From: Polysphondylium violaceum
Taxonomy: Eukaryota; Evosea; Eumycetozoa; Dictyosteliales; Dictyosteliaceae
Assembly (NCBI GenBank): GCA_000277445.1
Contig: AJWJ01000214.1
Coordinates: forward strand, 1-36,721
Reading direction: 5' to 3'
Length of the DNA: 36,721 nucleotides
Shown here: positions 10,071 to 20,707 of the stretch, piece by piece
Numbering within the stretch: the first letter of the stretch is position 1
Layout of the letters: each line of letters starts with the position of its first letter
The notes under the pieces: model-generated
The model's input: only the letters and a program-made list of their open reading frames with translations
Database searches by the model: none
Told to the model about the DNA's origin: nothing
Translations under genes and position numbers: made by a program

Positions 10071-11502
10071 GTTATTATTGTTATTGTTATTATGAGAGAA
10101 AGAAGAAGAAGATGTAGGTTTTTCTTTCTTTTTAAAAATGCCTAATTTTTCCAGATTTGACTTTATATTATGAAGAGTGTTAGTAATTATTACTTTTGCT
10201 TTATATAAAGATAAATACGTACAGCGTGTAGTTTTGATTCATTTTCATGTCTAGTTAGTGCCTCGTGACTAATAAATAGTCGATCACATATTTTACAAAC
10301 TATATCACTTGGTTCTATTTGAGGGGTGGGATCTTGTTGTTGTTCATTCTCATCATTAAATTGAGGTCTTTTTGTAATAACTGGTGCCACTACTTTGACT
10401 GGTGCTGTTGACGATGGTTTACCAAAACTAAATTTGATAGGTTGATTTGCCGTTGTATTACTATTATTATTTATACTAAATTTGATAGGTTGATTTACTG
10501 GTGTTGGTTGTTGTTGTATACTAGATGCTATTACACCTTCAGAAGGATTAGATGGATCATATTCCTCCTCTTGTTGTTGTTGTTGTTGTGGTTCTTGTTG
10601 TTGTGGTTCTTCGTGATGTTGATGTTGATGGTGCTTTTGTTGTTGTTCAATGTGTTTATTATATTTCTTTTCTTCTTCATCAAATGCCTCTTTTAATAAT
10701 TTACCTTTTTGATTCCATTTCTCTATATCCATCTCACCTTTTTTCTTTATTCCTTGGTACTTTGATGGCTGGAATACCAGTTTCTTTTTACCATCTTTAG
10801 TCGCTGCATTATTAGTGGTGGTGGTGGTGGTGGTGGTGGTTGTTGTTGTCGTAGTGATGGTGGTAGAGGTGGCAGTGGTGGTATTATTAGTAGTAGGTGC
10901 AAATGGTAGATAGGAATTTGTAGTATTATCATAATAATAGTATCCTTGTAGATTTTGGTCCCAATAGAAATAAGTGTATTGAGCAGGATCATAAAAATAA
11001 CCAGTACTAGAATTATAATAAAACCCAGAGTTTGGTTCAATTATATATCCATCTATTGTGATTATTATTGCCAAATTAGTATACACCAATATGATGCACA
11101 ATGGATCTATTTACGTACCTGGTATTTTAATATTACTATTGTTTGGTATTGAGGCACTATTACCATAGTTTTTAAGCCATTGGTGCATATCTAATGAACT
11201 CAAACCGTTGATAGAGGTATGTGATGGATCGGAATCTGAAGATTTTGAATAATAAACACTTACCATTTGTTGATTAATATTCACTCCGCCATATAATTGA
11301 ATATGTTTATAAACCTCAATAGAGTCCTATATAGGAGTGGATATATTAATATTTATAGGATCTATAACATCTGTAGTAGCAATACATACATCAACTGCAT
11401 AGTATTCTATAAAGGCAACACTAGATTTCTTTCTTGATATTCTAATTTCCTTGTGTTTTCTCGGGAATTGAGAAAATATACCTTCAAGCTAAAATCATTA
11501 TT

Positions 11503-11574
<72 letters not shown>

Positions 11575-12761
11575 GATTATTATTATAATAATAGAGATAG
11601 GTAGTAGTAATTGATTTAAAGGGGGTGGGGAAATAATAATATGTTAGTATTATGAACTAATATTGATATCAATCAAGTAGATGGTCGATTGTACTATGTC
11701 TTCTGTCACCTCTGATTTACAGTCTAAAATCACCAATGTATTGCTTGGAACTGGTGCACTTGACGAATCATTGCTGTTGTTGTTATTACTATTATCTTTT
11801 TCAGTGGATACAAATCTTGGCTTCTCTGGTTTTTCTTGTTTACATTTAAAGCATGAAGGTCTATGTGCAAAACTTGATGCATTACACTAACGTTATTATA
11901 TAGTTAATATCACTACCACTTTTACTACGATGAGAGAAGAGATAAATATTTACAGAGTCACATAACCATTCATATTGGATTTCAGGTAAAGCATATTCTA
12001 AATGAATCTTTCTATCATCAATCTTAAGAGAACCATTGGTTTCTTTCATAAATGATACTGCCATTTCTACATTTTTAAATTCTACAAATGCAAATCCTCT
12101 TGATTTACCTGTCTTTTTGTCTAACTTTAATGATATTGATTCATATGCACTATAGACTTTAATTGAATCTGATATCTATGTGATGATATGTATTAAAATT
12201 TGATATAATAGCTTAGAGTAGGTATACTCAAACACTACTTACACCCTCCATGGTGGTAATATAATTTAAGCCTTTAAGCATAATAGTACTTGTTGGTTCT
12301 TCATCTAAATTGATTGGTTTCCTTCTATTATCTCTACCACCTCTTCTTTCTCTACTTTTAGATCTCGATCTAGATCTTGATCTGCTTGATGACCTATGAT
12401 ATGATTTCTTATTATAACTATAATCTATATCACTGTAATCTCTATTTGTATATCTCTTTTGGCTATATCTATCTTTGGATCTGCTTCTACTTCTACTTCT
12501 ACTTTGACTGCTTCTGCTTCTGCTTCTGCTTCTGCTTCTGCTTCTATCATGATATCTATTATCTTTTGTTTTTTCTCTATCTCTATCTCGACTTCTACTT
12601 CTGCTTCTACTATTACTTCTCTTTTCACTTTTATATTCTCTATCTCTACTTCTTGGTCTTCTACCATCACTATCTCTATAATAGGAGGCTCTTTCAGATG
12701 GTGTATAAGAACCCTCCTCCTCTTCTAGAGCACTGGAACTTGTATTATTTCCTTTATGCAT
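9738..12761 (-). CDS. rbm5: RBM5/RBM10-like splicing regulator
   Basis: Seven exons in transcript order: 12761-12243, 12175-11954, 11886-11695, 11488-11390, 11326-11119, 11052-10223 and 10160-9738, joined by GT-AG introns of 62-67 bases plus one of 206. The product has 830 residues, close to human RBM5 (815). Domain order is that of the RBM5/6/10 family. An Arg/Ser-rich N-terminus (about 30-150) leads to RRM1 (about 157-240, with GFAFVEF). A RanBP2-type zinc finger follows (C-x2-C-x10-C-x2-C from about 245, created exactly by the exon 2-3 junction), then RRM2 (about 296-372). Next come an aromatic OCRE domain (GFYYNSSTGYFYDPAQYTYF, about 420-465), a C2H2 finger (CKICDRLF...H, about 665-690) and a G-patch (TGWNQGEGLGKNKDG, about 745). 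Known relatives act in the nucleus on 3' splice-site choice through early spliceosome contacts. Poly-Asn, poly-Gln and poly-Thr stretches are dictyostelid additions. Confidence 0.9.
11504..11576. repeat. (TTG)n / (CAA)n microsatellite inside an RBM5 intron
   Basis: About 24 uninterrupted TTG units. On the gene strand it reads CAA and lies in the third intron (11694-11489), just before the 3' splice site. In coding DNA of this lineage such runs would encode poly-Gln; here the flanking exons splice cleanly without it. Confidence 0.9.
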
Positions 12762-13270
12762 GAGATATTACGTTGTTGTTGTTATAAAACAATTGTGTGT
12801 ATCTCAAACGTCTTCAAAATTTTTGAAAAAATTTTTTTAAAAAATTATCTATTCTTATTTATTTGAATAGATAATGAGTTTAAGAATGATTGGTATATTT
12901 AAATGAGTTTTAATTTGTGTTCATTTATAGGCTAAAAGTAATAGTTTGCACTCGGTATTCATACTAGATCTTTGAACTGATCATCACTTAACCATGTGTG
13001 TCCTGTCTCGACATTACGATTCACTCTAAATCCCAGAGATAAAATGTTTAGAATAAAAGCTTCTAAACAAATAGAACCCAAATAGTTTTCTCAAATTTAT
13101 GTTATATCAACAAAACCTGACTGACAGTCTTAATTATTCTATTCAAAAAAAACAAAAAAGCTTTGAAAAAAACTTAAAATCTTTGGAGGATATTTTTTTC
13201 AAAAAATTCCATTCCATGCACTAAGTCAATACAATAATCGGTGGAGGCAAATTTACAATCTATACTTAAG
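12762..13270. other. Divergent intergenic region (RBM5 / unknown gene)
   Basis: Promoter region shared by two divergently transcribed genes. It includes a 42-codon plus-strand frame starting at ATG 13099 and ending at TAA 13222-13224 (MLYQQNLTDSLNYSIQKKQK...). This frame is helical and could be a 5' exon or an upstream open frame of the next gene, but I find no splice that joins it. Confidence 0.4.
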
Positions 13271-15146
13271 ATGATGTCTATGAATATACCAGAGATTTAT
13301 GATAGTACAGTGTCGAGTAAGAAGTCACTGTTTCAACATATATACCAAAAGATAATTACTTCGGCTGCACCTGGTGCTGCCAATGTTACTGATCAACCGA
13401 CAGGAAACACAAAAACTTTAAAAAAGAGTATTATTTGATAGATAGAGGGAGTGAAGCTTTATAAATCTAACACATTATTATACTTAGAAACAGTATCGAA
13501 AACAATAGATTTACTATTACAACAACAGCAATTGCAACAACAGCAACAACAATTATCATCGTCCTCGAGTATTGGGGTCAGTGGAGGTAGTGTAGGTAAT
13601 ACCCCTTTTCATATATTTCAAACAGCACAGCTATCTGTATGGAGTAACACTGCAGGACCTGTTGTTGAACAACTGTGGAAAATTAAAGATGTACCCATTG
13701 ATTTTCAAGCGTTTACAGCTAGACAAACACTCTGTGGGCTGGATCCCAAAAATACAAGCGATGAAGTTAGATTCAACATGTATCCCGAACATGGATTCAT
13801 GGTGTTATCTCATATCTTCAATTCAAAGTACACTGATCTATTATCAACAAAATTTGCATTCTCTCTCTATTTAAATATTTCCTTTTTCAATGATTATCTA
13901 CCTCTACACGATATCATTGTAGATAGATTAACTTTTTTATCTTGTAAAATATTAAAAGCTTATACAAAAAACATTGTATGTATATCTATCCCTACTATAT
14001 CTCTAGATCTAGATCTATTATAGATATGTATCTATATATCTGTAGATCTAGATCTATATAGATCGCACTACACATATACTCATACAATATAGCCACTAGA
14101 GAATGAATTGTTTTCAAAAGAGTTGATTAATACTATGATCAATGTTGAAAAATTATTTATCCACAATGGATATCCAAATGTCAATATATCAAATACATGG
14201 TTTAGTGATCCTCTTGTCGATACTGATTTCCTTATAAAGTATATTTTTGTGCAATCTATTCGTTGCTATTGCTATACTAATTAGTACCAACATAAATATA
14301 ATTATAGAGTTTTAACATCACATTTTCAAACACATGGATCAACTATTATATATGGTAGTCATTCAGAATATGTACTGAAATGGATGGACACATTATCATT
14401 ATTTTTGACTACCAAAGAAAGAAAGATTGCCTCTAGGAATTTAAATCTAAAGGAATATATACCAGATATCATTATTCAGGGATTCATTGATGTCACACAA
14501 AAACAAATTGAAGAACGTTTGTATTTATCTCTGAGACCATCCACCATTATAGATATCGATAAACAAATCATTTACCAAACCAGAAGAAATCATGAATACC
14601 TGGAACAAAGAATCGATTTATTTTCTAAAATTATACTTGAAAACTATCAAATGTATTTATTTTCTATTTATTTCAATTACTACTTTTATTCATATATTAA
14701 TATAAATTAAATTAAATTAGGAAAGAAATTGAAAATCATTTAACAACATTTAAAGGTAATTCTACATATATTCAAAAGATGGTGAATGAAGTTTTTCAAT
14801 TACCATTTCATTTTAGAGAGATATTTTTAATTCAAAGTGTGAAATCCTTATTAAGAAAATCTTCAATTATTATAACTGGTCTTCAAAGTTTGTATGTATA
14901 TTTATTTCTTTATTTCTTTATTTCTTTATTTATCTACTTTTATTAACATTACTTTTATTAAATAGACCATATAATGAACAAAAGAATAGAATACAAAGCT
15001 TATTTAATCCAACAATCAGTGAAACAGATATTGAAGTTTTGTATGGTTTAGCTGAAAAACTTCAATATTATTTATATGTATCTGTATCAAAATCCCAGTC
15101 ATTTGCAATCGAAGATGCAATTATGGAAATTCTTTCATTGGTATAA
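13271..15146 (+). CDS. Unrecognised helical protein, multi-exon; 5' part uncertain
   Basis: Secure exons are 13442-13975, 14093-14238, 14308-14652, 14721-14891 and 14966-15146, joined in phase by GT-AG introns of 117, 69, 68 and 74 bases. Upstream, an in-phase frame covers about 13241-13429 (first ATG 13271), but TGA and TAG codons follow at 13430-13441. They can be removed by a 57-base intron 13385-13441 (weak donor GTTACT) or by an 18-base GT...AG segment at about 13428-13445. With the first option the product is 496 residues. It is largely alpha-helical with a poly-Gln/Ser insert early on. A stretch FIHNGYPN after helical blocks weakly recalls RINT1/Tip20 tethering factors, but not enough to name it. 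I do not recognise the family. Confidence 0.6.
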
Positions 15147-16510
15147 CAACAACTCAACAATAATAAATCATGATTATTGGATTTTGTATACTAGATCTCA
15201 TAACTGTAAAAATTTGAAAAGCTTGAAAAAAATATAGGAAATATAAATGTTGTTGCTACACAAATTTAGATTAATATCATCCTCGACTAAATCAATAAGC
15301 ATACTACACTACGAAAAATAATAGTCGTACTGCACCTCTACCACTACCGCTAGCAGTTATGATGATGTATAATAGCATGTTTTGTTCACCTTTGCACATC
15401 TTTGAACACATGATTTTATAAAGTTTACAAAAGCATAAAAAAAAAAAAAGAAAAACCTCTTGATAATAATATTCATAATTATCAAAAATCGAGATTCCTA
15501 AGAAGGAAAAATTAGTATTTTTTTTCTTTTTTTTTTTTTTTTTTCACTTTTTTTACGGTAAATTTATTTTGTGCAATTCTCTTGACCAAAACACAGCACC
15601 AATAACATAGTTTTACAGCAAAACCACACACTTACACATATTGTCTACATAACCTTTAGTGAATAGTGTTGTGATTTGTCCATACCCCCAACTCCTTTTT
15701 TCTTATTTATTATAGACGCACACACAATAATTTTGTTGTTGTTTTTTGTTTTCCATTGGTTGTTAGAAGGCAACCAATCAACAAACAGACAAAACAGATA
15801 GATTTCTATAATTATAATTAAATTAATTAATATAGAAAATAGAATATATTTTTTATTTTTTCCTATAGCTCATCAAAAGATAGATATATAAAGATTTCAC
15901 CACTGTGTGTGTTTTTTTTTTCCCACACATTTTTTTAAGATCTTTTTGCCTACGCTCTCTCAGTTTTTAAACACCCACACAGCACATACACACCTACAAA
16001 TAAAACAGGTAAGTTAATCATTGAGTAGGGTGATAGATATTTAGAACTAAACCCCTACACACTTCCTACCTAATTAATCTATAATGAAATATATACTAAT
16101 GCCAATATAGTACAGCTGTTTTCATTTCATAGTCTTTTAGGATATACACACCTTTATATACACTTTTATACCCCCACCTCACACATAAAACACTCTTTTT
16201 TTTTTTATTTTTTTTAATTCATTTTTAAACATATACACCAGTTTTCTCTGTTTTATTTCCTTTTTTATAAAAAACAAAAGATATATATGAATATTTATAG
16301 CAACGATATCAATCCACTCTCGAAAACAGATATATAATATCGTATATATATATAGGAGTAATAGTAATTAGTAGTTTTTATAATTGGACCTACACCAACC
16401 CTTGTCGGAAAGATAACGCGTTTTCGCGTTTAAATTTTTATTTTTTAGCAGAGGGTGGACCCTTTTTTTAAAAATAAAAAAAAATTTAGATTTTTTTCAA
16501 AACAAGGAAT
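15147..16510. other. Long intergenic region upstream of the F-box gene
   Basis: T/A tracts dominate, with CA-rich patches. There is a perfect 8-base-pair hairpin at 15755-15778 (ATTGGTTG / CAACCAAT, 8-nt loop). A consensus donor ACAG|GTAAGT at 16009 and an acceptor TTTAGCAG ending at 16451 could bound a 5'-UTR intron of the downstream gene. No gene was found. Confidence 0.45.
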
Positions 16511-19102
16511 ATGACCTTATCTATATCTACAACAAGCACTTCATCGACCACCACCACCACTACTACTACTACAACTACTACAACTACAATCAATAATAGC
16601 AATAGCAATAGTAATAGCAGCAGCAACAGCAACAGTAACCTATATATATCACCAAACCTAAACATGGCACCACCTTCATCGCCAAATAGTACAAATAACA
16701 ACAATAACAATAACAATAGTAACAGTGTTAGTAATGAGAATAATAGTACTAATGCTGGTATGATTGGAAGAAAAAGAACACACTCAGATATTAGTTCCAC
16801 ACTATCGCCTTCATTAATTCCATTGACCAATCATTTAATTCCAAATGTTACAGGATCATCATCATCATCAGTAGTGGATGCAGCATCTGCAGCCATTGAA
16901 CATAGTAACAATAGTAATAATAACAATAATAATAATTACTATAGTAGTCCTCAACAACAATCCCATTCTTACTATGGACAAGCACCGCCACTACCATTTG
17001 TACCAATTTCACCAAACAGTCATTATAATGGAAACAGTGATTCAATTTATCAACAAGATATGAAAATGAATAATAGCATTTGTGATGATATCAAAATAGG
17101 TTATGATAGCAACAGTAGTAATAAAGTTTTTGATTTAGAATTACACCAGCGACAAGAGAATAAAGAAATATATTTACCAATTGATGTATTGGATTTAATA
17201 TTTTCACAGTTATCATTTTTAGATAGATGTAATTGTGCATGGGTTAGTACTAGATGGAGATCAGTACTCTTGATGCCACCTTATCCATTGATAGAAAACT
17301 GTTTGATTTTTTTACATCAACCAGTTCCTTTGGAGCCTTTACCACCTGTACATCATCTAGTTCAATCTTTAAATATCACTGTTGCACCATGTTCATGTAA
17401 CATGTGTTACTTTACAAATCCAACCTATAAATCATTGACAAACTGGATCGAATATCTCTATCCATTGTATTCTAAATCAAATTTATCTAAACTAATATTC
17501 AGAGCATTTCAAAATCCATCTGAATATTCATCATCCTCCTCATCATCATCATCATCATCATCAACTTTATCATCCTCTTCAAACAATTTAGCATTATCAC
17601 CAATACCAGTATTTTCAATTAGTAGTAATAATAATAATAATAATAACAACAACAGTCATCAAAGTAATGCTTTATCATCACCTCAACTATTTATTAATCA
17701 ACAACATTCACCACTCATGTACAATAATAATAATAATAATATTACGAATGACGATAGTAATATTAAAAAACAACAACAATATCAACAACAATTATTAGAT
17801 TTAGAAAAACCTTTAGCTTTACCATTAAAAGATAGTGGAGCATTAATACCATTGTCAACACTGGAATCATTGTTGAAATCCAAAATTGATAAATTAAAAA
17901 TTCGAATTTGTTTAGATTTGCCTTGGTCAAGATCAAAAGAGTTTTCAAAGTTTAAGCCAATTGAAAATGCAGAAAAACTAAGAGAGATTGGACTACTGAC
18001 CCACGATCCATCAGACGCCAGTTGGAGTTCAGCCTGTGGAACTAGTAAGACCATGAGTGAGTTGATATTCTCGACTCTGTTTTCCAATTCAAATTCATTT
18101 AAAAATCTCAAAAGACTCTATTTAATCACGACCACCGTTGACTCTAAATTTTTGTACAGTATTAAAAAGCACATGCCCAACTTAAGTGGCCTCCATTTGT
18201 CGGTATGGAACAACAACATCGAACAATTATTGTTGGACATTGCCAATGTATTTGGAAATAGTTTAGAAGAACTTTCACTAAGATTCACAACTTGTATCGG
18301 TATCAAATACACACCATTCTCACACACAGACTATAAACTCGAAGACTCGATGGTAGAGATGTTGGTCAACACATGTCCCAATTTAAAGTATTTTTCCTTT
18401 GAAGGTTGGCTTTCCAATCTCTCTCACAAATCATTGAAAGCCTTGTCCAACCTCTCACTCAAACACTTGGTTTTGAAAAATGGACCCCACTATCAAACTT
18501 GTAAACCCATTTGGGCACGTGTTAAAATGGAACCCACAGAGAATCCTTTTCAATCCACTTTGATCTCTGAAAATGATATCAAAAACTTTGTTTCAAGACA
18601 ACCTAATTTAAAAGTATTGGAAATCTATTCTCATCAATTAAACAAATTTATTTCAAAATTGACAATCAATACAAATGGTGGTAATGGCAGCAAGAAAAAG
18701 AATGATAAACAAATGATACCAAGTTTTATAAATAACAATTATAACAACAATGATGACGATATAGATATAGATTTACCAAGAGGCAATCATCATTTCTTGT
18801 TTTATCTTCAAAACAATGAATTTAAACCACCCTCCTTATCAAATTTAGATATCAATAGCGATAGTAACGGTAGTGGCAATAACAATTGTCTGTCTGATGA
18901 ATTTGTTACATTTTTATTAAATGTTTGTCCAAAGTTGAGATATTTAAATATTATAGATAACTCAAATTTTAGATCAAAAATAATTGGGAATATTAGTAAA
19001 GTTCATAGATCATCTAAACCATTGAATCATATTCATCATCATTATAACTATCATGATGGTGGTAGTAGTAGTAATTTAGCTGCTGGTGTAAATAACATTT
19101 AA
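16511..19102 (+). CDS. F-box protein with leucine-rich C-terminal region
   Basis: Single exon, 863 residues. The first 200 residues are low-complexity (Thr, Asn and Ser runs). An F-box follows at about 219-256 (YLPIDVLDLIFSQLSFLDRC...WVSTRWRSVL), then a second low-complexity segment with Ser and Asn runs at about 335-425. From about 490 to 830 there are leucine-rich, irregular repeats (LKRLYLITTTVD, LSGLHLSVW, LEELSLRF, LKYFSFEGW, LKHLVLKNG, LKVLEIYS, LRYLNIIDN) typical of F-box/LRR substrate receptors. The expected role is substrate choice for an SCF (Skp1-Cullin1) ubiquitin ligase through the LRR surface; the target is unknown. The start is the first ATG after a T-rich leader and opens straight into the low-complexity part, so the exact N-terminus is less sure. 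The gene converges on the EngB gene, 60 bases from its stop. Confidence 0.8.
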   Translation: MTLSISTTSTSSTTTTTTTTTTTTTTINNSNSNSNSSSNSNSNLYISPNLNMAPPSSPNSTNNNNNNNNSNSVSNENNSTNAGMIGRKRTHSDISSTLSPSLIPLTNHLIPNVTGSSSSSVVDAASAAIEHSNNSNNNNNNNYYSSPQQQSHSYYGQAPPLPFVPISPNSHYNGNSDSIYQQDMKMNNSICDDIKIGYDSNSSNKVFDLELHQRQENKEIYLPIDVLDLIFSQLSFLDRCNCAWVSTRWRSVLLMPPYPLIENCLIFLHQPVPLEPLPPVHHLVQSLNITVAPCSCNMCYFTNPTYKSLTNWIEYLYPLYSKSNLSKLIFRAFQNPSEYSSSSSSSSSSSSTLSSSSNNLALSPIPVFSISSNNNNNNNNNSHQSNALSSPQLFINQQHSPLMYNNNNNNITNDDSNIKKQQQYQQQLLDLEKPLALPLKDSGALIPLSTLESLLKSKIDKLKIRICLDLPWSRSKEFSKFKPIENAEKLREIGLLTHDPSDASWSSACGTSKTMSELIFSTLFSNSNSFKNLKRLYLITTTVDSKFLYSIKKHMPNLSGLHLSVWNNNIEQLLLDIANVFGNSLEELSLRFTTCIGIKYTPFSHTDYKLEDSMVEMLVNTCPNLKYFSFEGWLSNLSHKSLKALSNLSLKHLVLKNGPHYQTCKPIWARVKMEPTENPFQSTLISENDIKNFVSRQPNLKVLEIYSHQLNKFISKLTINTNGGNGSKKKNDKQMIPSFINNNYNNNDDDIDIDLPRGNHHFLFYLQNNEFKPPSLSNLDINSDSNGSGNNNCLSDEFVTFLLNVCPKLRYLNIIDNSNFRSKIIGNISKVHRSSKPLNHIHHHYNYHDGGSSSNLAAGVNNI

Positions 19103-19162
19103 AAAATAAAATATATTTATTATTTAACGTTTTTTTTTTTTTTTAAATTATAATATAATGTT

Positions 19163-20615
19163 TTATTTATTTAATGATATTTCTTCTTTTATTTCCTCCT
19201 CTTCTTCTTCTTCATCTTCTTCATCTTCTTGCTCTTGATTATTATTTTCTTTTTTATCCTTATTATATTTTGCTTCTCTTTTTAATTTCTTTTTATTTTC
19301 TGGAATTGGTTCTTTGGGAAGAGAAGCTTTTCTATCGATATAGGTTTGTTTATCAAATCCTGTTATTTTTAAAATTGTTGTTCTTAATTCATCAATACCT
19401 TTGTTTTCCAATGTACTTGTTTGAATTATATAGGGAAGACAACAAACTAAATCTGCAATTTCTTCTTTTAATGTATTATATATTTTTTTTAATATTCCTG
19501 GTTTAGTTTTATCAATTTTTGTTAAAACTATTTGAAATGATACTCTATGTTCATCCAATAGTTTCATTACCTCTTTATCATTTTTTTGAACTCCAACTCT
19601 ACTATCAATTAATAAAAATACTTTAACTAATCTAAATTTTATTAATATAATAAAAAGTTAATAATTAATTAATCATTAATTGTATACAATTAATAAAATA
19701 CATACTGAGCAGAAGTTAATAAATATTCAGATATTGTTTGACTCCATACTGATGATCTTTCTTTGGATACACGTGCATAACCATAACCTGGTAAATCAAT
19801 TAAAAATAATTTCTCCCAAACTTGATAGAAATTTACAGCCTTTGTACAACCTGGATGCTTTGATGTGTTTGCAAGGGGTTGTGAAAGTAATGCATTCAAT
19901 AGTGATGACTTGCCTACATTTGATCTGCCCAAGAGAGCAATTTGAGGATATGGTTTTTTTGGGAAATCATGTGATTTAATTGCCATTCTTTCAAGTGATG
20001 CACCTCTATTAAAGAAATTTTGTGCAAATCTTACCTCCTCGTCTGTGGCTTCCTTTTGACTATTGACAGCACTTTCTATAAGCTCAGCTGGAATACTAAT
20101 TTGTGAGATATTATCTTTACCTTGCAAGACCATGAGCTTTTTAAGTTGTTCTTCAAATTGTTTATCTTCAATACTACTGTTTTCATCTGTAAATATAGGT
20201 GCATTGATATCATCTTTGGGGATTTTTACTCTTCCAATCTGTTTGGGACCACTTTTAGGAAGTGAATTGGATTTATTGATTGATGATATTTCATTGAGAG
20301 TCATTGTTTCACTGAGAATTGTAGCAAAATCTTTATTTTTGTTTTTGGATTTTCTTTTTTTTCAATGATTTCCTCTTCTGTGAATCTAATATAAGACGCT
20401 TTATATAGTCCTCCCTTCTTTCTAGCACTATTCATTTGTTGTTTATTCATACTTTTATTGAATCCCAATTTATTACTCCTTTTCTTTGTTGTTGAGGATG
20501 TTGAATAATTTAATACGATCTGATTAGTATTAAAACTACATGATGTATTATAAAATGATCTAAAAAGACCAATGTTTTCTATTAAACATTTTCTTGTATT
20601 TGTAAGCATTTTCAA
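19163..20615 (-). CDS. engB: EngB/YihA-type GTPase, probably mitochondrial
   Basis: The C-terminal exon is 19631-19163, separated by a 74-base intron from the exon ending at 19706. The GTPase has G1 GRSNVGKSS, G3 DLPGYG, G4 TKID and G5-like STLENKG, and a spliced junction TSAQ-LVKVFLLIDSRVG; this order and spacing are those of EngB (YsxC), a ribosome large-subunit assembly GTPase. An acidic Glu/Asp tail ends the protein. From ATG 20304 the product is 355 residues. Upstream, the frame from ATG 20615 encodes a basic, Ser/Thr-rich leader (MKMLTNTRKCLIENIGLFRS) like a mitochondrial presequence. The two frames are offset by one base at a run of eight A (gene strand; T on the plus strand at about 20355-20362). 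One more A would fuse them, so a sequencing or assembly indel is likely; otherwise translation starts at 20304. Confidence 0.8.
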
Positions 20616-20707
20616 AATGAATCACAACACTTTTTTACATTCGTTTTTATAAATTTTCGTTTTTTTTTTTTTTTTTTTTATTTTAAATGAGTAATTTATT
20701 TATTGAT

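Noticed and set aside
10442-11152. Plus-strand frames opposite the RBM5-like gene
   Set aside because: Leu/Val/Trp-rich translations of antisense Gln/Asn/Thr repeats; the minus-strand gene explains the region.
12377-12763. 128-codon plus-strand frame, Tyr/Phe/Cys-rich
   Set aside because: Antisense of the Arg/Ser-rich N-terminus of the RBM5-like protein.
13099-13224. 42-codon frame before the unknown gene
   Set aside because: Looks helical and coding-like, but no GT-AG splice joins it in phase to the next exon; left as a possible upstream exon and not called.
16486-16830. 114-codon minus-strand frame rich in Leu and Val
   Set aside because: Antisense of the Thr/Asn/Ser repeats of the F-box protein.
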